A stretch of 64,000 bases of DNA from CAVTOO01 sp963736355 (GCA_963736355.1 CAVTOO010000002.1:682001-746000); one strand, 5' to 3'; counted from the first letter of the stretch, positions 31,596-41,554 are shown. Made by a program: numbers and translations. The notes: generated by a model not told the origin, from the letters alone.

Positions 31596-31600
31596 CACTC
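31537..31600. repeat. Degenerate palindromic repeat at the queG 3' end
   Basis: CATCCAGGACGACCGAGGCCGT..TGGACGTCCGCCTCGCGGACGATGAC. The right hairpin GTCCGCctcGCGGAC resembles the element at 28488-28588. It is translated as the tail of queG. Confidence 0.5.
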
Positions 31601-31615
31601 TCACGATGACGAACG

Positions 31616-32361
31616 CTAAAACTCCTGCACCGTCGTAATCAGCCGCGCGATGTCCTGCGGACGCGACAGGCGATGGTCGCCGTCCTGGATCAGCGTCAGC
31701 ACCACATCGTCCTGCGGCAAACGCTCCGTGAGTTTGAAGGCGTGCTGCCACGGCACGTCAGGGTCCTGCACGCCCTGCAGGATGCGAACCGGACAGCCGA
31801 TCTCGATGGAGCTGCGCAGCACGAGATGATTGCGACCGTCCTCGATCAGTGCGCGCGTGATCGGATAAGGCGCCTCGCCATAGGCCGACGGGCGCTCCCA
31901 TTGCCCCTCGCGCATGATCTGATCCCTGATCTCGGGAGTCATTTCGTTCCACATCAGATCTTCGGTGAAATCGGGCGCGGGCGCGATCAGCACCAGACCG
32001 GCGAGACTGGCGCGCCTTTCGGGATCATGCGCGCGTTTCGCCAGCGCCCTGGCCAGAAGCAACGCGATCCAGCCGCCCATCGAGGAGCCGACGACAATCT
32101 GCGGGCCTTCGCAAAACGCATCGAATACCGCGAGGCTCTCGCTCAGCCAGCGCCCGATCGTGCCCTCGGTGAAATCCCCGCCGGATTCGCCGTGGCCGGA
32201 ATAATCGAACCGGACGCAGGCGCGGCCGTGCTCGGCGGCAAAGGCGTCGAGCGCCACCGCCTTGGTGCCCTTCATGTCGGATTTGAACCCGCCCAGCCAG
32301 AACAGGCCGGGCAAAGCGCCCTTTCGCGCCCGGACGGCGATCCGCCGCCCCCCGACGTCAT
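31616..32361 (-). CDS. Alpha/beta hydrolase (ABHD10-like)
   Basis: 248 residues after one correction near 32338, where a base is missing. The order LPGLFWLGGFKSDMKGTKA, RFDYSGHGESGGDFTEGTIG, the nucleophile elbow GSSMGGW, and the acid/base region QGVQDPDVPW and DGDHRLSRPQD match the ABHD10/acyl-protein thioesterase-like group. Substrate unknown; small esters or acyl-protein thioesters are the likely range. Divergent from infC. Confidence 0.8.
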
Positions 32362-32537
32362 GGCTTCGTCACGGCAATGTCGTCCGAAGACCCCACGAGA
32401 ACCCCCTGCCGGCCATCCGGCCGCCGCCACGATCGGTAAAATTGAAGCGAAGTGGCGGTCCGCACGGAACGTCGCTTGCTCCAAACGCTTGAATCCTTCA
32501 AACTAAAAGCACTGGCAACAACAAAGGAGACTTGCCC

Positions 32538-33077
32538 ATTCGCCGTCCGCAACGAGCCGCAGCCCCCGTCCAGAAAGACGGACCGCGCATCAACGATGAG
32601 ATCCGTAACCGCGAGATTCAACTTATCGACGCCGAAGGCACAAATCTCGGCGTCGTCGAAACTCTGACCGCGCTTAAAATGGCCGCCGATGCCGGCCTCG
32701 ATCTGGTCGAGATTTCCCCGAACAACAACCCGCCTGTCTGCAAGATCCTGGACTTCGGCAAGTACAAGTTTCAGGCGCAGAAGAAGGCCGCCGAGGCGCG
32801 CAAGCGCCAGAAGGTCGTCGAGATCAAGGAGATCAAGCTCCGTCCGATGATCGACGATCATGACTATGAAGTGAAGATGCGCGCCATGCAGCGCTTCTTC
32901 GAGGAAGGCGACAAGGTGAAGATCACCCTGCGTTTCCGCGGCCGTGAAATGGCCCACCAGGAACTCGGCACGCAGCTGCTCCAGCGCATCAAGGAAGAGG
33001 TGTCGGAGCAAGCCAAGGTCGAGCAGGAAGCGCGATTCGAAGGCCGTCAGGTTGTGATGGTGCTGGCGCCGCGCTAA
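32538..33077 (+). CDS. infC: Translation initiation factor IF-3 (ATT start codon)
   Basis: 179 residues. Prevents premature 50S joining and checks the start codon and initiator tRNA. The N-domain (GPRINDEIRNREIQLIDAEG) and C-domain (KEIKLRPMIDDHDYEVKMR) are typical. The start is ATT: AAGGAGA lies seven bases before it, while the in-frame TTG six bases earlier is only one base from that site. An ATT start is the known device by which IF-3 represses its own translation. First gene before rpmI-rplT; a terminator follows it, so rpmI probably has its own promoter. Confidence 0.94.
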   Translation: MRRPQRAAAPVQKDGPRINDEIRNREIQLIDAEGTNLGVVETLTALKMAADAGLDLVEISPNNNPPVCKILDFGKYKFQAQKKAAEARKRQKVVEIKEIKLRPMIDDHDYEVKMRAMQRFFEEGDKVKITLRFRGREMAHQELGTQLLQRIKEEVSEQAKVEQEARFEGRQVVMVLAPR

Positions 33078-33114
33078 CGGCCCAATTCATTTCGACGCTA
33101 CGAATAATGCGTTT

Positions 33115-33147
33115 TGAGCCTCTCCCCCAGCGGGGAGAGGCTTTTTC
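33115..33147 (+). terminator. Intrinsic terminator after infC
   Basis: GAGCCTCTCCCC CAG CGGGGAGAGGC followed by TTTTTC, 38 bases after the infC stop. Confidence 0.92.
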
Positions 33148-33171
33148 GTATGCGAATCGATGCGCGGATTT

Positions 33172-33558
33172 TTAAGATTTACGCTCGGCTTCCCATCGGC
33201 CGCTGCAGGCCGCGCCCGGCGATCCGCCGCTCCACTTGCCGGCGCCGCCGGAGGCGGTGAGCTTGCCGGAGCCATTGGCTTTCTTGTCGCCGCGGCTGAT
33301 GCTGACACTGACGACACCGCTCGATCCAACCTTGCCGGACACCGCGAAGCTGCCGTCGCCGGCATAGGCGACCTTGCCGTTGTCGATCTTGAGCGGATAG
33401 CGAAAGCCGGCGTCGCAATTGCCAGACTGCGTGATGATGAGCACGCTCCAGTTGCCGTCATAGGGTGTCGCGGCCGATGCGGGACCCATCGCGGCGAACA
33501 GGACAAGGCCGCCAACAACAGCGCGGGTCGCGGCACGGGGAAGGCTGAAAAAACGCAT
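33172..33558 (-). CDS. Secreted protein of unknown function
   Basis: 128 residues starting at ATG 33558 with GAGAGG upstream. Signal peptide ATRAVVGGLVLFAAMGPASA. The mature part YDGNWSVLIITQSGNCDAGF, YPLKIDNGKVAYAGDGSFAVSG and ISRGDKKANGSGKLT forms alternating beta strands and has two cysteines (near GNCD and GAACSG) that could make one disulfide, with W/G-rich ends. I recognise a small periplasmic beta-barrel type common as a hypothetical protein in this group, but no function. It is convergent with infC. Confidence 0.75.
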   Translation of the reverse strand: MRFFSLPRAATRAVVGGLVLFAAMGPASAATPYDGNWSVLIITQSGNCDAGFRYPLKIDNGKVAYAGDGSFAVSGKVGSSGVVSVSISRGDKKANGSGKLTASGGAGKWSGGSPGAACSGRWEAERKS

Positions 33559-33868
33559 CGTCGGCCTCTCGAATCGAGCGGGTTGCAAGGTGTCGATGCC
33601 ATGCTGCATCGCACGCTCTTTTGGTCTGTTTATGACGGCTGCCGGTTCAGAGGCGAGCCCTAAACCCCGATATGGTTGACCCAAAGTGCGGTTGCCAACC
33701 GCTGAACCCTCTGCCATAAGCACGGCCTTGTCGCCCGGCTGAATAAGGGCTGCCGTGGCGGCATTTGACGCAGGGATTAATTCCTTAGCGTTTTCAACGC
33801 TCTAACGAGCATTGCAAGGCAGGCGCCGCCCCTTGGGGCGGTTTAGCCATGCCGTATAGGAGAGCAAA
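33559..33868. other. 310-base gap before rpmI
   Basis: Divergent promoter region between the secreted-protein gene and rpmI. It holds no coding signal that I trust. A GC hairpin CCGCCCC-TT-GGGGCGG followed by TTT lies at about 33826-33844, just before the rpmI ribosome site AGGAGA; it may be part of a leader that controls rpmI-rplT. TTGACG at about 33757 is a possible -35 element without a convincing -10. Confidence 0.4.
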
Positions 33869-34069
33869 ATGCCCAAGCTGAAGACCAAATCGGGCGCTAA
33901 AAAGCGCTTCAAGATCACCGGAACCGGCAAGGTGATGTCCGCCCATGCCGGCAAGCGTCACGGAATGATCAAGCGGACCAAGAAGCAGATCCGCCAGCTG
34001 CGCGGCACCCGCGTGATGTTCAAGACCGACGGCGACAACATCAAGAAGTACTTCCTGCCGAACGCTTGA
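33869..34069 (+). CDS. rpmI: 50S ribosomal protein L35
   Basis: 66 residues, very basic: MPKLKTKSGAKKRFKITGTG, HAGKRHGMIKRTKKQ, FLPNA end. AGGAGAGC lies ahead of the ATG. Paired with rplT. Confidence 0.97.
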   Translation: MPKLKTKSGAKKRFKITGTGKVMSAHAGKRHGMIKRTKKQIRQLRGTRVMFKTDGDNIKKYFLPNA

Positions 34070-34140
34070 TCGCTTCGCGGCCGCATCGCTGCGGCCATTC
34101 GCTTTATCCGTCCACCTTTTGAGTTTTAAGGAGTTTCGTC

Positions 34141-34500
34141 ATGTCTCGCGTCAAACGCGGTGTGACCTCCCACGCCAAGCACAAGAAAGTCTTCAAGGCT
34201 GCCAAGGGTTTTTACGGCCGCCGCAAGAACACGATCCGCGCCGCCAAGCAGGCGGTCGAGAAGGCCGGCCAGTACGCCTTCCGCGATCGCAAGCGCAAGA
34301 AGCGCACCTTCCGCGCGCTCTGGATCCAGCGTCTCAACGCGGCCGTGCGTCCGTTCGGCATGACCTATTCGCGATTTATCAACGGCCTCGACAAGGCCGG
34401 GGTCAAGGTGGACCGCAAGGTGCTGTCGGATCTCGCCATTCACGAGCCGGCGGCGTTCCAGGCCATCGTGGAAAAGGCCAAGGCCGCCCTCGCGGCCTGA
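34141..34500 (+). CDS. rplT: 50S ribosomal protein L20
   Basis: 119 residues, basic, binds 23S rRNA early in assembly; in many bacteria it represses its own operon. SRVKRGVTSHAKHKKVFKAA, GFYGRRKNTIRAAKQAVEKA and WIQRLNAAVRPFGMTYSRFI are diagnostic. TTAAGGAG precedes the ATG. 123 bases separate it from pheS. Confidence 0.97.
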   Translation: MSRVKRGVTSHAKHKKVFKAAKGFYGRRKNTIRAAKQAVEKAGQYAFRDRKRKKRTFRALWIQRLNAAVRPFGMTYSRFINGLDKAGVKVDRKVLSDLAIHEPAAFQAIVEKAKAALAA

Positions 34501-34623
34501 GCGCTCTACCTACCTCTTCCTTCCGAGGCCGATACGAGCGGGGCGATGAGCCCCGCGCCGTTCGCCCGGGCTTGATTGATGCCGTCCGGGCGGTGCAAGA
34601 CAAACCGTCCCGACGGAGCCTTC

Positions 34624-35708
34624 ATGTCCGAACTCGATCAGCTCCAATCCACCATTCTCGCCGAAATCGCCGCCGCTTCCGATGAAGCAGCGCTTGAAGC
34701 CGTGCGCGTCGCCGCGCTCGGCAAGAAGGGCTCGGTGTCGGCGCTGCTTGCCACGCTCGGCAAGATGTCGCCGGACGAGCGCAAGACTCAAGGCGCCGCC
34801 ATCAACGCTCGTGAAGGACGCGGTCACCGCCGAACTCACCGCGCGGCGCGACGTTCTGAAATCCGCGGCGCTCGATGCGCGCCTCAGTTCCGAATCGATC
34901 GACGTGACGCTGCCGCTGCGCGCGACGCACCGCCGAGCAGGGCCGCATCCATCCGATCAGCCAGGTGATCGACGAACTCACCGCGATCTTCGCCGATATG
35001 GGCTTCGCCATCGCCGAAGGCCCGGATATCGAGACCGACGATTACAACTTCACCAAGCTGAATTTCCCCGAGGGCCATCCGGCCCGCGAGATGCACGACA
35101 CGTTCTTCTTCAATCCCGAAGGAGGACGGCTCGCGCCTGCTGCTGCGCACGCACACCTCGCCCGTGCAGGTGCGCACCATGCTGAGCCAGAAGCCGCCGA
35201 TCCGCGTGATCTTCCCGGCCGCACCTATCGCTGCGACAGCGATCAGACGCACACGCCGATGTTCCATCAGGTCGAAGGTCTCGTCATCGAGAAGGGCGCG
35301 CATCTCGGCCACCTGAAATGGATCCTGAGCGAATTCTGCAAGGCGTTCTTCGAGGTCGACAACGTCAAGATGCGCTTCCGTCCGTCGTTCTTCCCGTTCA
35401 CCGAGCCGTCGATGGAAGTCGATATCCAGTGCCGCCGCGACAAGGGCGAGATCCGCTTCGGCGAAGGCACCGACTGGCTGGAGATTCTCGGCTGCGGCAT
35501 GGTGCATCCGAACGTGCTGCGCAATTGCGGCGTCGATCCCGACGAGTATCAGGGCTTCGCCTGGGGCATGGGCATCGACCGCATCGCCATGCTGAAATAC
35601 GGCATGCCGGACCTGCGCGCCTTCTTCGAGGCCGACGTGCGCTGGCTCGATCATTACGGATTCCGTCCGCTCGATCTGCCGACGCTCGCCGGGGGGCTGA
35701 GCACATGA
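34624..35708 (+). CDS. pheS: Phenylalanyl-tRNA synthetase alpha subunit (frames interrupted)
   Basis: Catalytic subunit of the alpha2beta2 class II synthetase. The N-terminal coiled coil (EAALEAVRVAALGKKGSVSA), motif 2 region FRPSFFPFTEPSMEVDI and motif 3 YQGFAWGMGIDRIAMLKYG are present. Four breaks: GCT+C before GTG near 34810, ACG+C before ACC near 34930, GAA+G before GAG near 35120, and a proline codon missing its third base near 35215. Corrected, it has exactly 360 residues. The stop overlaps the pheT start (ATGA). Confidence 0.93.
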
Positions 35709-38138
35709 AGTTCACTCTCTCCTGGCTGAAAGAGCATCTCGACACCGACGCCTCGATCGAGACGATCGCCGACACGCTGACCATGATCGGGCTCGAGGTC
35801 GAGCATCTCGACGACAAGGCGAAGGCGCTGAAGGACTTCACCATCGCCCACGTCATCGAGGCGAAGCAGCATCCCAACGCCGATCGCCTGCGCGTGTGCA
35901 TGGTCGATACCGGCTCGGGCGAACCCGTGCAGGTCGTCTGCGGCGCGCCGAATGCGCGCACCGGCATGAAGAGCGTGTTCTCGCCGCCCGGCACCTTCAT
36001 TCCCGGCAAGAACATCACGCTCGGCATCGGCACCATCCGCGGCGTCGAGAGCCGCGGCATGCTGTGTTCGGCCGCCGAGCTCGAACTCTCCGACGATCAC
36101 GACGGCATCATCGACCTGCCCGACGACGCGCCGGTCGGCGCGCGTTACGCCGACTGGGCCGGCCTCGGCGATCCGGTCATCGAGATCAATCTGACGCCCA
36201 ATCGCGGCGACTGCACCGTCGTCTACGGCATCGCGCGCGATCTCGCCGCCGCCGATCTCGGCAAGCTGAAGACGAAGGCTCAGAAGGCCAGTCGACGGGC
36301 ACGTTTCCCTGCCCGATCGGACGTGACATTCGATTTCGGCGGCAAGCCGACGCTATCTGCCCGGCCTTCGCGCTGCGCCTCGTGCGCGGCGTCAAGAACG
36401 GCCCGTCGCCGGAGTGGCTGCAGAAGCAGCTGCGCGCCATCGGGCTTCGCCCGATCAACACGCTGGTCGATATCACCAACTACATCACCTTCGACCGCGG
36501 CCGTCCGCTGCATGTGTTCGACGCCGCCAAGGTGAAGGGCGATCTCGTCGTGCGTCACGCGAAGGCGGGCGAGAGCATGGTCGCGCTCGACGGCAAGACC
36601 TACGCACTTGACGAGACCATCGTCGTCATCGCCGACGACAATGGCGTCGAGTCGATCGCCGGCATCATGGGCGGCGAAGCATCGGGCTGCGACGAGACCA
36701 CGACGGACGTGCTGATCGAATCGGCGCTGTGGGACCCGCTCAACATCGCGCAGGCCGGACGCAAGCTCGGCATCAACTCCGACGCGCGCTATCGTTTCGA
36801 GCGCGGCGTCGATCCGGCCTTCTGATTCCGGGGCTCGAACTCGCCACGCAGATGGTGATGGAGCTGTGCGGCGGCACGCCCTCGCGAGATGACGATCGTC
36901 GGCGATCCGCACGGCGAGGATCGCATCATCGATTATCCCGCTGACGGAAGCGAAGCGCCTGACCGGCCTCGACCTGTCGCTGACCGAGACGCGCCGCATT
37001 CTCAACCGGCTCGGCTTCATGGTGGCCGGCAACGGCCCCATCGCTGAAGGTCGCGGTGCCGTCATGGCGTCCCGACGTCGATGCCAAGGCCGACATCGTC
37101 GAGGAAATCGTGCGCATCACCGGCGTCGACAATGTGCCGGAGGTTCCGTTCGACCGCGGCGCCGCGCCGCGCAAGCCGGTGCTGACGCCGATCCAGAACC
37201 GCACGCGCCGCGCCAAGCGCGCGCTCGCCGCGCGCGGCATGATCGAAGCGGTGACGTGGTCGTTCATCGTCCAAGGCGCAGGCCGAGCTGTTCGGCGGCG
37301 GCAAGCCGGAACTGGCGCTCGCCAATCCGATCGCGAGCGAACTCTCCGATATGCGCCCGAGCCTCATTGCCGGGGCTCGTCGCCGTCGGCGCAGAAGAAT
37401 GCCGACCGCGGCTTCCCCGATGTGGCGCTGTTCGAAGTCGGACAGATTTTCCTCGGCGACCGGCCGCAGGATCAGTTCATCGCCGCCTCCGGCGTTCGTC
37501 GTGCGCTCGCATCAAGCGGCGGCAGCGGCCGTCACTGGAGCGGCTCGAAGGTCGTCGATGCGTTCGATGCGAAAGCCGATGCGATGGCCGCACTGATCGC
37601 CGCAGGCGCTCCGGCGCAAGCGCTGCAGATCGTCGCCGGTGGCCCGTCATGGTTGCATCCCGGCCGCTCCGGCACCATCCAGATCGGCCCGCAGAATGTG
37701 CTCGGCTATTTCGGCGAGCTGCATCCGCGCGCGCTCGAAGCGCTCGGCGCCGAAGGCCCGCTGGTGGCGTTCGAAGTCATTCTCGAGCGAATTCCCGAGC
37801 CCAAGGCCAAGCCGACGCGCGCCAAGGCCGTGCTCGATCTGTCGCCGTTCCAGCCGGTGGAGCGCGATTTTGCGTTCGTCGTCGAGCGCAAGGTCAAGGC
37901 CGCCGACATCGTGCGCGCCGCGCAGGGCGTCGACCGCAAGCTGATCGCCGGCGTCAACGTCTTCGATCTCTATGAAGGCAAGGGCATCGACCCCGACAAG
38001 AAGTCGGTCGCGATCACCGTGACGCTGCAGCCGCGCGAGAAGACGCTGACCGACGAAGAGATTGAAGCGGTGGCGACGAAGATTGTCGCCGAGGTCACCA
38101 AGAAGACCGGCGGGATCCTTGCGTGGGTGACGCGCTGA
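35705..38138 (+). CDS. pheT: Phenylalanyl-tRNA synthetase beta subunit (frames interrupted)
   Basis: About 805 residues once corrected. The N-terminal MKFTLSWLKEHLDTDASIETI, the EMAPII-like RNA-binding domain (IAHVIEAKQHPNADRLRVC), the B3/B4 editing region (GMLCSAAELELSDDHDGI; RFERGVDPAF) and the C-terminal anticodon-binding domain (PVERDFAFVVERKVKAADIV) are all there. Roughly ten breaks lie between 36285 and 37480: GGA+C before GTG, TCG+C before GAG, CCC+G before CTG, and several codons that lost their third base (Ala, Leu, Phe). At 36824 this produces an apparent stop that is not real. The last 650 bases are clean. Confidence 0.9.
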
Positions 38139-38139
38139 T

Positions 38140-39507
38140 CTAGCGCTTCTTCGCCGGACGCTTGGGCTGTTCGGGATCGCGCAGCGCGCCGATGCGGCGG
38201 AGTGCCGCTTCCGCCGCGCGTTCGCCGGATTCCCACGCGCCGCCGACCGTGCCCCACAGCGTTTCGTGCGCGGCTTCGCCCGCGAAATACAATCCGCCGA
38301 GCGGCTCCATCAGCGTGCGCCGTGCGGCAGAATTGCCCGGCGAGGCGACCGACATCGCGCCCTGCACCAGCGGGTTCAGATTCCAGCGCGTCGCCTGCGA
38401 CCGCTTGACGGCGGTCGCGACATCGCCGCCATACATCTTGGTCAGCCACTCGATGGCGAAGGCGACCATTGCAGGCTCGCCTGCGGCGGCGAGATCGCGG
38501 CCGAAGGCGCCCGCCACCTCGATCATGCACAGCGACGAGCCGCCGAGATTGGCGAACAGCGTGCCGGTGCGATTGGTATCGAATTTCTCGATCACCATGT
38601 CGTCGCGCGACAGCCCGAGCGGATTGCCCTGCAGCTCAAGCACGATCCGGTCGATGGAGCCGAGCGACAGGCCGGCGGCAGCGTCGAGCTGGCGCTTGGG
38701 CAGATCGGGCGTGAACTTGATGCGCCCCGAACGCAGCACATTGGTGGACACCGTCACGATGATCGCGCGCGCGGCGACGCGGCCCAAAGGAGTGTCGACA
38801 TCGAGGCCGCGCTGGCCGCCGCTCCAGTTGACGGAGGTGGCCGGCGTCGACAGCGACAGCGGCAATCCGTCGGCGAGTTTTGCCACGAGCGTACCGAGCC
38901 CCTGGCGCGCCAGCGCGCCACCGTCGCGCGGCACCGCGCGTGTGGCATCGAACGACGAAATGTCCGACAGCTCCTTGCCGAAGCCCTGCACGTAAGTGTT
39001 GAACGCCGCGGTCGCCGCCCAGTCGCCCGGCGTGTTGCGCAGCGCCTCCGCCACCGGTGCATCGCTGCGGCCACGCGCGCCTTCCGCGACGGCACGGCTG
39101 ATCCGCACCGAGGTCGTCAGAAATTCCTCGACTTCGGACGCGCGCGCATGACGCCGGCCGATGCGAATTTTCTGTGCCTGCGCCGCGGGAAACACATCGA
39201 TGCCGGCCGGACGCGCCAATTTCATCACGGGATTCACATCAGGCTGATAGATCCAGCGTGCGCCGCGATCGAACGGTATCGAGAAGCTCGTCGTGTCCGT
39301 CACGCAGCGTCCGCCGACGCGATCTGCGGCCTCGATCACAACCACCTTGCGGCCCGCGGCCGCGATACGCCGTGCTGCCGCGATGCCGGCGGCGCCGGCG
39401 CCGATCACAACAATGTCAGCCTCGCGGGGAACCGCGGCAAACGCCGCACGCGGCGCAACGATGGCCGCGGCCGTAGCTGACAGAAATGCGCGGCGGCTGA
39501 TTGTCAT
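38140..39507 (-). CDS. Tat-exported FAD-dependent amine oxidase-like flavoprotein
   Basis: 455 residues. MTISRRAFLSATAAAIVAP is a twin-arginine signal, so it is folded with FAD before export. The Rossmann motif VVIGAGAAGIAAARRIAAAG, the GG doublet VVVIEAADRVGGRC and the C-terminal YFAGEAAHETLWGTVGGAWE match the flavin-containing monoamine-oxidase family. The substrate is not predictable. I take the ATG at 39507 because the longer reading adds 24 residues ahead of the Tat motif. It is convergent with pheT, with one base between them. Confidence 0.85.
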   Translation of the reverse strand: MTISRRAFLSATAAAIVAPRAAFAAVPREADIVVIGAGAAGIAAARRIAAAGRKVVVIEAADRVGGRCVTDTTSFSIPFDRGARWIYQPDVNPVMKLARPAGIDVFPAAQAQKIRIGRRHARASEVEEFLTTSVRISRAVAEGARGRSDAPVAEALRNTPGDWAATAAFNTYVQGFGKELSDISSFDATRAVPRDGGALARQGLGTLVAKLADGLPLSLSTPATSVNWSGGQRGLDVDTPLGRVAARAIIVTVSTNVLRSGRIKFTPDLPKRQLDAAAGLSLGSIDRIVLELQGNPLGLSRDDMVIEKFDTNRTGTLFANLGGSSLCMIEVAGAFGRDLAAAGEPAMVAFAIEWLTKMYGGDVATAVKRSQATRWNLNPLVQGAMSVASPGNSAARRTLMEPLGGLYFAGEAAHETLWGTVGGAWESGERAAEAALRRIGALRDPEQPKRPAKKR

Positions 39508-39663
39508 TCTATGGTTTCCGAAGTTTTGCGACAGGAAGGAACACGGCTTGAACTTGCAGCAAGATTGGCCCTGCGGCAACGATTATGGTGAAAAATTCAT
39601 TTTCGTGCGCACCGGCCCATGAACTAAATTGCAACGGCCACATGAGACCATGGAGAAAAGAAA

Positions 39664-40589
39664 ATGCGGCAGAAGCGCGCCGTCAGGGAGAAGCCCGAAG
39701 GGCAGTCCATCATGGGGCTCGTGCTCGACAGTGTCGGAAAGCTGATCGCGCGGCATTTGCAGAAGCGCTTGCCGGGCTATGAGCCGTATACCCCAAGCGA
39801 ACCGTCGACGCTGCGCGGCGTGATGCAGCCCGGCGACGTGCTGCTGGTCGAGGGCGACAACCGCATCTCCGGCATCATCAAGTATCTGACGCAATCGACC
39901 TGGTCGCATTCGGCGCTGTTTGTCGGCCCCATCCAAGGCGCCAGCGAGCCCGACGGCGAAGAGCATGTGCTGATCGAGGCCAATGTCGGCGAAGGCGTCG
40001 TCACCGCGCCGCTGTCGAAATATTTTTCCTATCACACCCGCATCTGCCGGCCGGTCGGATTGTCTTACGAGGACCGCACCACGCGTGTGCCGCTACGCGA
40101 TCAATCGGATCGGCTTCGGCTACGACACCAAGAATATTCTCGACCTGATGCGCTTTCTGTTTCCGATTCCGGTGCCGCATCGCTTCCGGCGGCGCATGAT
40201 CTCGATGGGCTCGGGCGATCCCACGCGCATCATCTGCTCGGCGCTGATCGCGCAGGCCTTCGAGGCGGTGCGCTATCCGATCCTGCCGAAAGTCACCACC
40301 GCCGGCAGCCGCCAGGCCCGGCGCGAAATCCTGCACATCCGCGATTCCTCGCTCTACATGCCGCGCGACTTCGACATCTCGCCCTATTTCAAGGTCGTCA
40401 AGCCGACCATCGCGCGCGGCTTCGACTACACCGCGCTGCACTGGGCCGACCGGCCCAAGCCCCGTGCGGCCGAGGACCTGCTCGACTTCCCCGAGGAACT
40501 GATCGAGGAGCCGGCCTCGGCGACGGCATCGCCCAGCATCGCGATGCAGTCGACCTCCGGACTTCACCCTCCCCGAACGCGTGGCCTGA
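39664..40589 (+). CDS. YiiX/YebB-like permuted NlpC/P60-type hydrolase
   Basis: 307 residues after two corrections (CGT+G before TGC near 40095; ACC+T before CCG near 40557). GVMQPGDVLLVEGDNRISGI, LTQSTWSHSALFVG (histidine) and MGSGDPTRIICSALIAQAFE (cysteine) give the order of a circularly permuted papain-like amidase (YaeF/YiiX, C92-like). No signal peptide. The corrected protein ends PDFTLPERVA at TGA 40587. GGAGAAAAGAAA precedes the ATG. The likely job is cleaving an amide or thioester bond in lipid or peptide; substrate unknown. The EI24-type gene follows after 88 bases. Confidence 0.8.
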
Positions 40590-40677
40590 GCCCGCGTCCC
40601 GGCGTGCGGCCTTTCGCGCACGCTCTTGTGCTCACCCTCTGGCATCGCTACCTGTCCCGCCGGCAGGGAGAACCATC

Positions 40678-41430
40678 ATGATCGACGCCGCAGTGAAGGC
40701 ATTGGCGCAAATTCTGTCGCCGCCGATGCGCAGCATCCTCTGGAAGGCCGTGGGCTTCGCGCTGGCGCTGATCGTCGTCGTCGCGGTGGCGCTGCAGCGT
40801 CTGCTGAGCTGGCTCGCCACCTGGGGCCAGACATCGCTCGACGGCATGGTCGATCCGATGCTGCAGACGCCCATTCACATTCTCGCCTGGATGCTCTCCA
40901 TTGCGGCGGGCCTCGGCATCGTGCTGGGCTCGGTGTTCCTGATGCCGGCGGTGACGTCGCTGATCGCCTCCATCTTCGTCGACGATGTCGCGGCGGAAGT
41001 CGAGCGCGAGCATTATCCCGCCGATGCGCCCGGACAGGCCCTGCCCGTCACGAGCGCCACCTTGCAGGGCCTCAAGACCGCGCTGCTCGCCATTCTGATT
41101 TATCTGCTGGCGCTGCCGTTCTTCCTGTTCGCGGGCCTCGGCCTCGTCGCGTTCTTCCTCGCGACCGCGTGGCTGCTCAGCCGCGAATATTTCGAACTCG
41201 CCGCGATGCGCTTCCGCTCGCCCGCTGAAGCGAAGGCGATGCGCAAGCGTCACGCCGTCACTGTCTTCATGGCGGGGTGTCTCATCGCGGCGTTCGTGTC
41301 GATCCCGATCGTCAATCTCGCCACGCCGTTGTTCGGCATGGCGCTGATGGTGCATCTGCACAAGAAGCTGTCGGGTTCGCGCACCGAACTGATCGAGCCG
41401 GGCGAGATGCAGAGACGGATTGGGCGATAG
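40678..41430 (+). CDS. EI24 / CysZ-like membrane protein
   Basis: 250 residues with four or more membrane helices: about 23-44, 66-90, 130-165 (LLAILIYLLALPFFLFAGLGLVAF in two parts) and 195-225. The motifs LLSREYFELAAMRFRSPAEA and HAVTVFMAGCLIAAFVSIPIVNLATPLFGM match the EI24 family, which includes the sulfate channel CysZ. No cysteine-biosynthesis genes are nearby. GGGAG lies six bases ahead of the ATG. Probably transcribed with the upstream hydrolase. Confidence 0.8.
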   Translation: MIDAAVKALAQILSPPMRSILWKAVGFALALIVVVAVALQRLLSWLATWGQTSLDGMVDPMLQTPIHILAWMLSIAAGLGIVLGSVFLMPAVTSLIASIFVDDVAAEVEREHYPADAPGQALPVTSATLQGLKTALLAILIYLLALPFFLFAGLGLVAFFLATAWLLSREYFELAAMRFRSPAEAKAMRKRHAVTVFMAGCLIAAFVSIPIVNLATPLFGMALMVHLHKKLSGSRTELIEPGEMQRRIGR

Positions 41431-41434
41431 CCGA

Positions 41435-41548
41435 CTCCCGTCATGGCGAGAAGCGCAGCGAAGCGCGCGTCCGAATCGATGAGGCCTGCTCGGCGATTTC
41501 ATCCTTCGGAGACGTTCGGCTGCGCTCGCTCGCTCAGCGATGAGTGAC
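41435..41548. repeat. Degenerate paired palindromic repeat
   Basis: CGTCATGGCGAGAAGCGCAG..CGCGTCC and ATTTCATCCTTCGGAGACG..AGCGATGA. Distantly resembles the element at 1463-1584. Fills the gap between the convergent EI24 and nth genes. Confidence 0.4.
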
Positions 41549-41554
41549 GCGCGC

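Noticed and set aside
34501..34623. Phe attenuator or T-box before pheS
   Set aside because: No phenylalanine-rich leader peptide, no terminator with T-run and no T-box motif is visible in the 123-base gap; only short GC hairpins.
36285..37480. Programmed frameshifting in pheT (and in pheS, rpsA)
   Set aside because: There are too many sites, no slippery heptamers and no shared stimulator structure. The breaks fit third-base allele merging.
39664..41430. A single 588-residue fusion of the YiiX-like hydrolase and the EI24 protein
   Set aside because: It is one open frame only because two frame errors join them. Corrected, the hydrolase ends at 40589, and EI24 has its own ribosome site and ATG.
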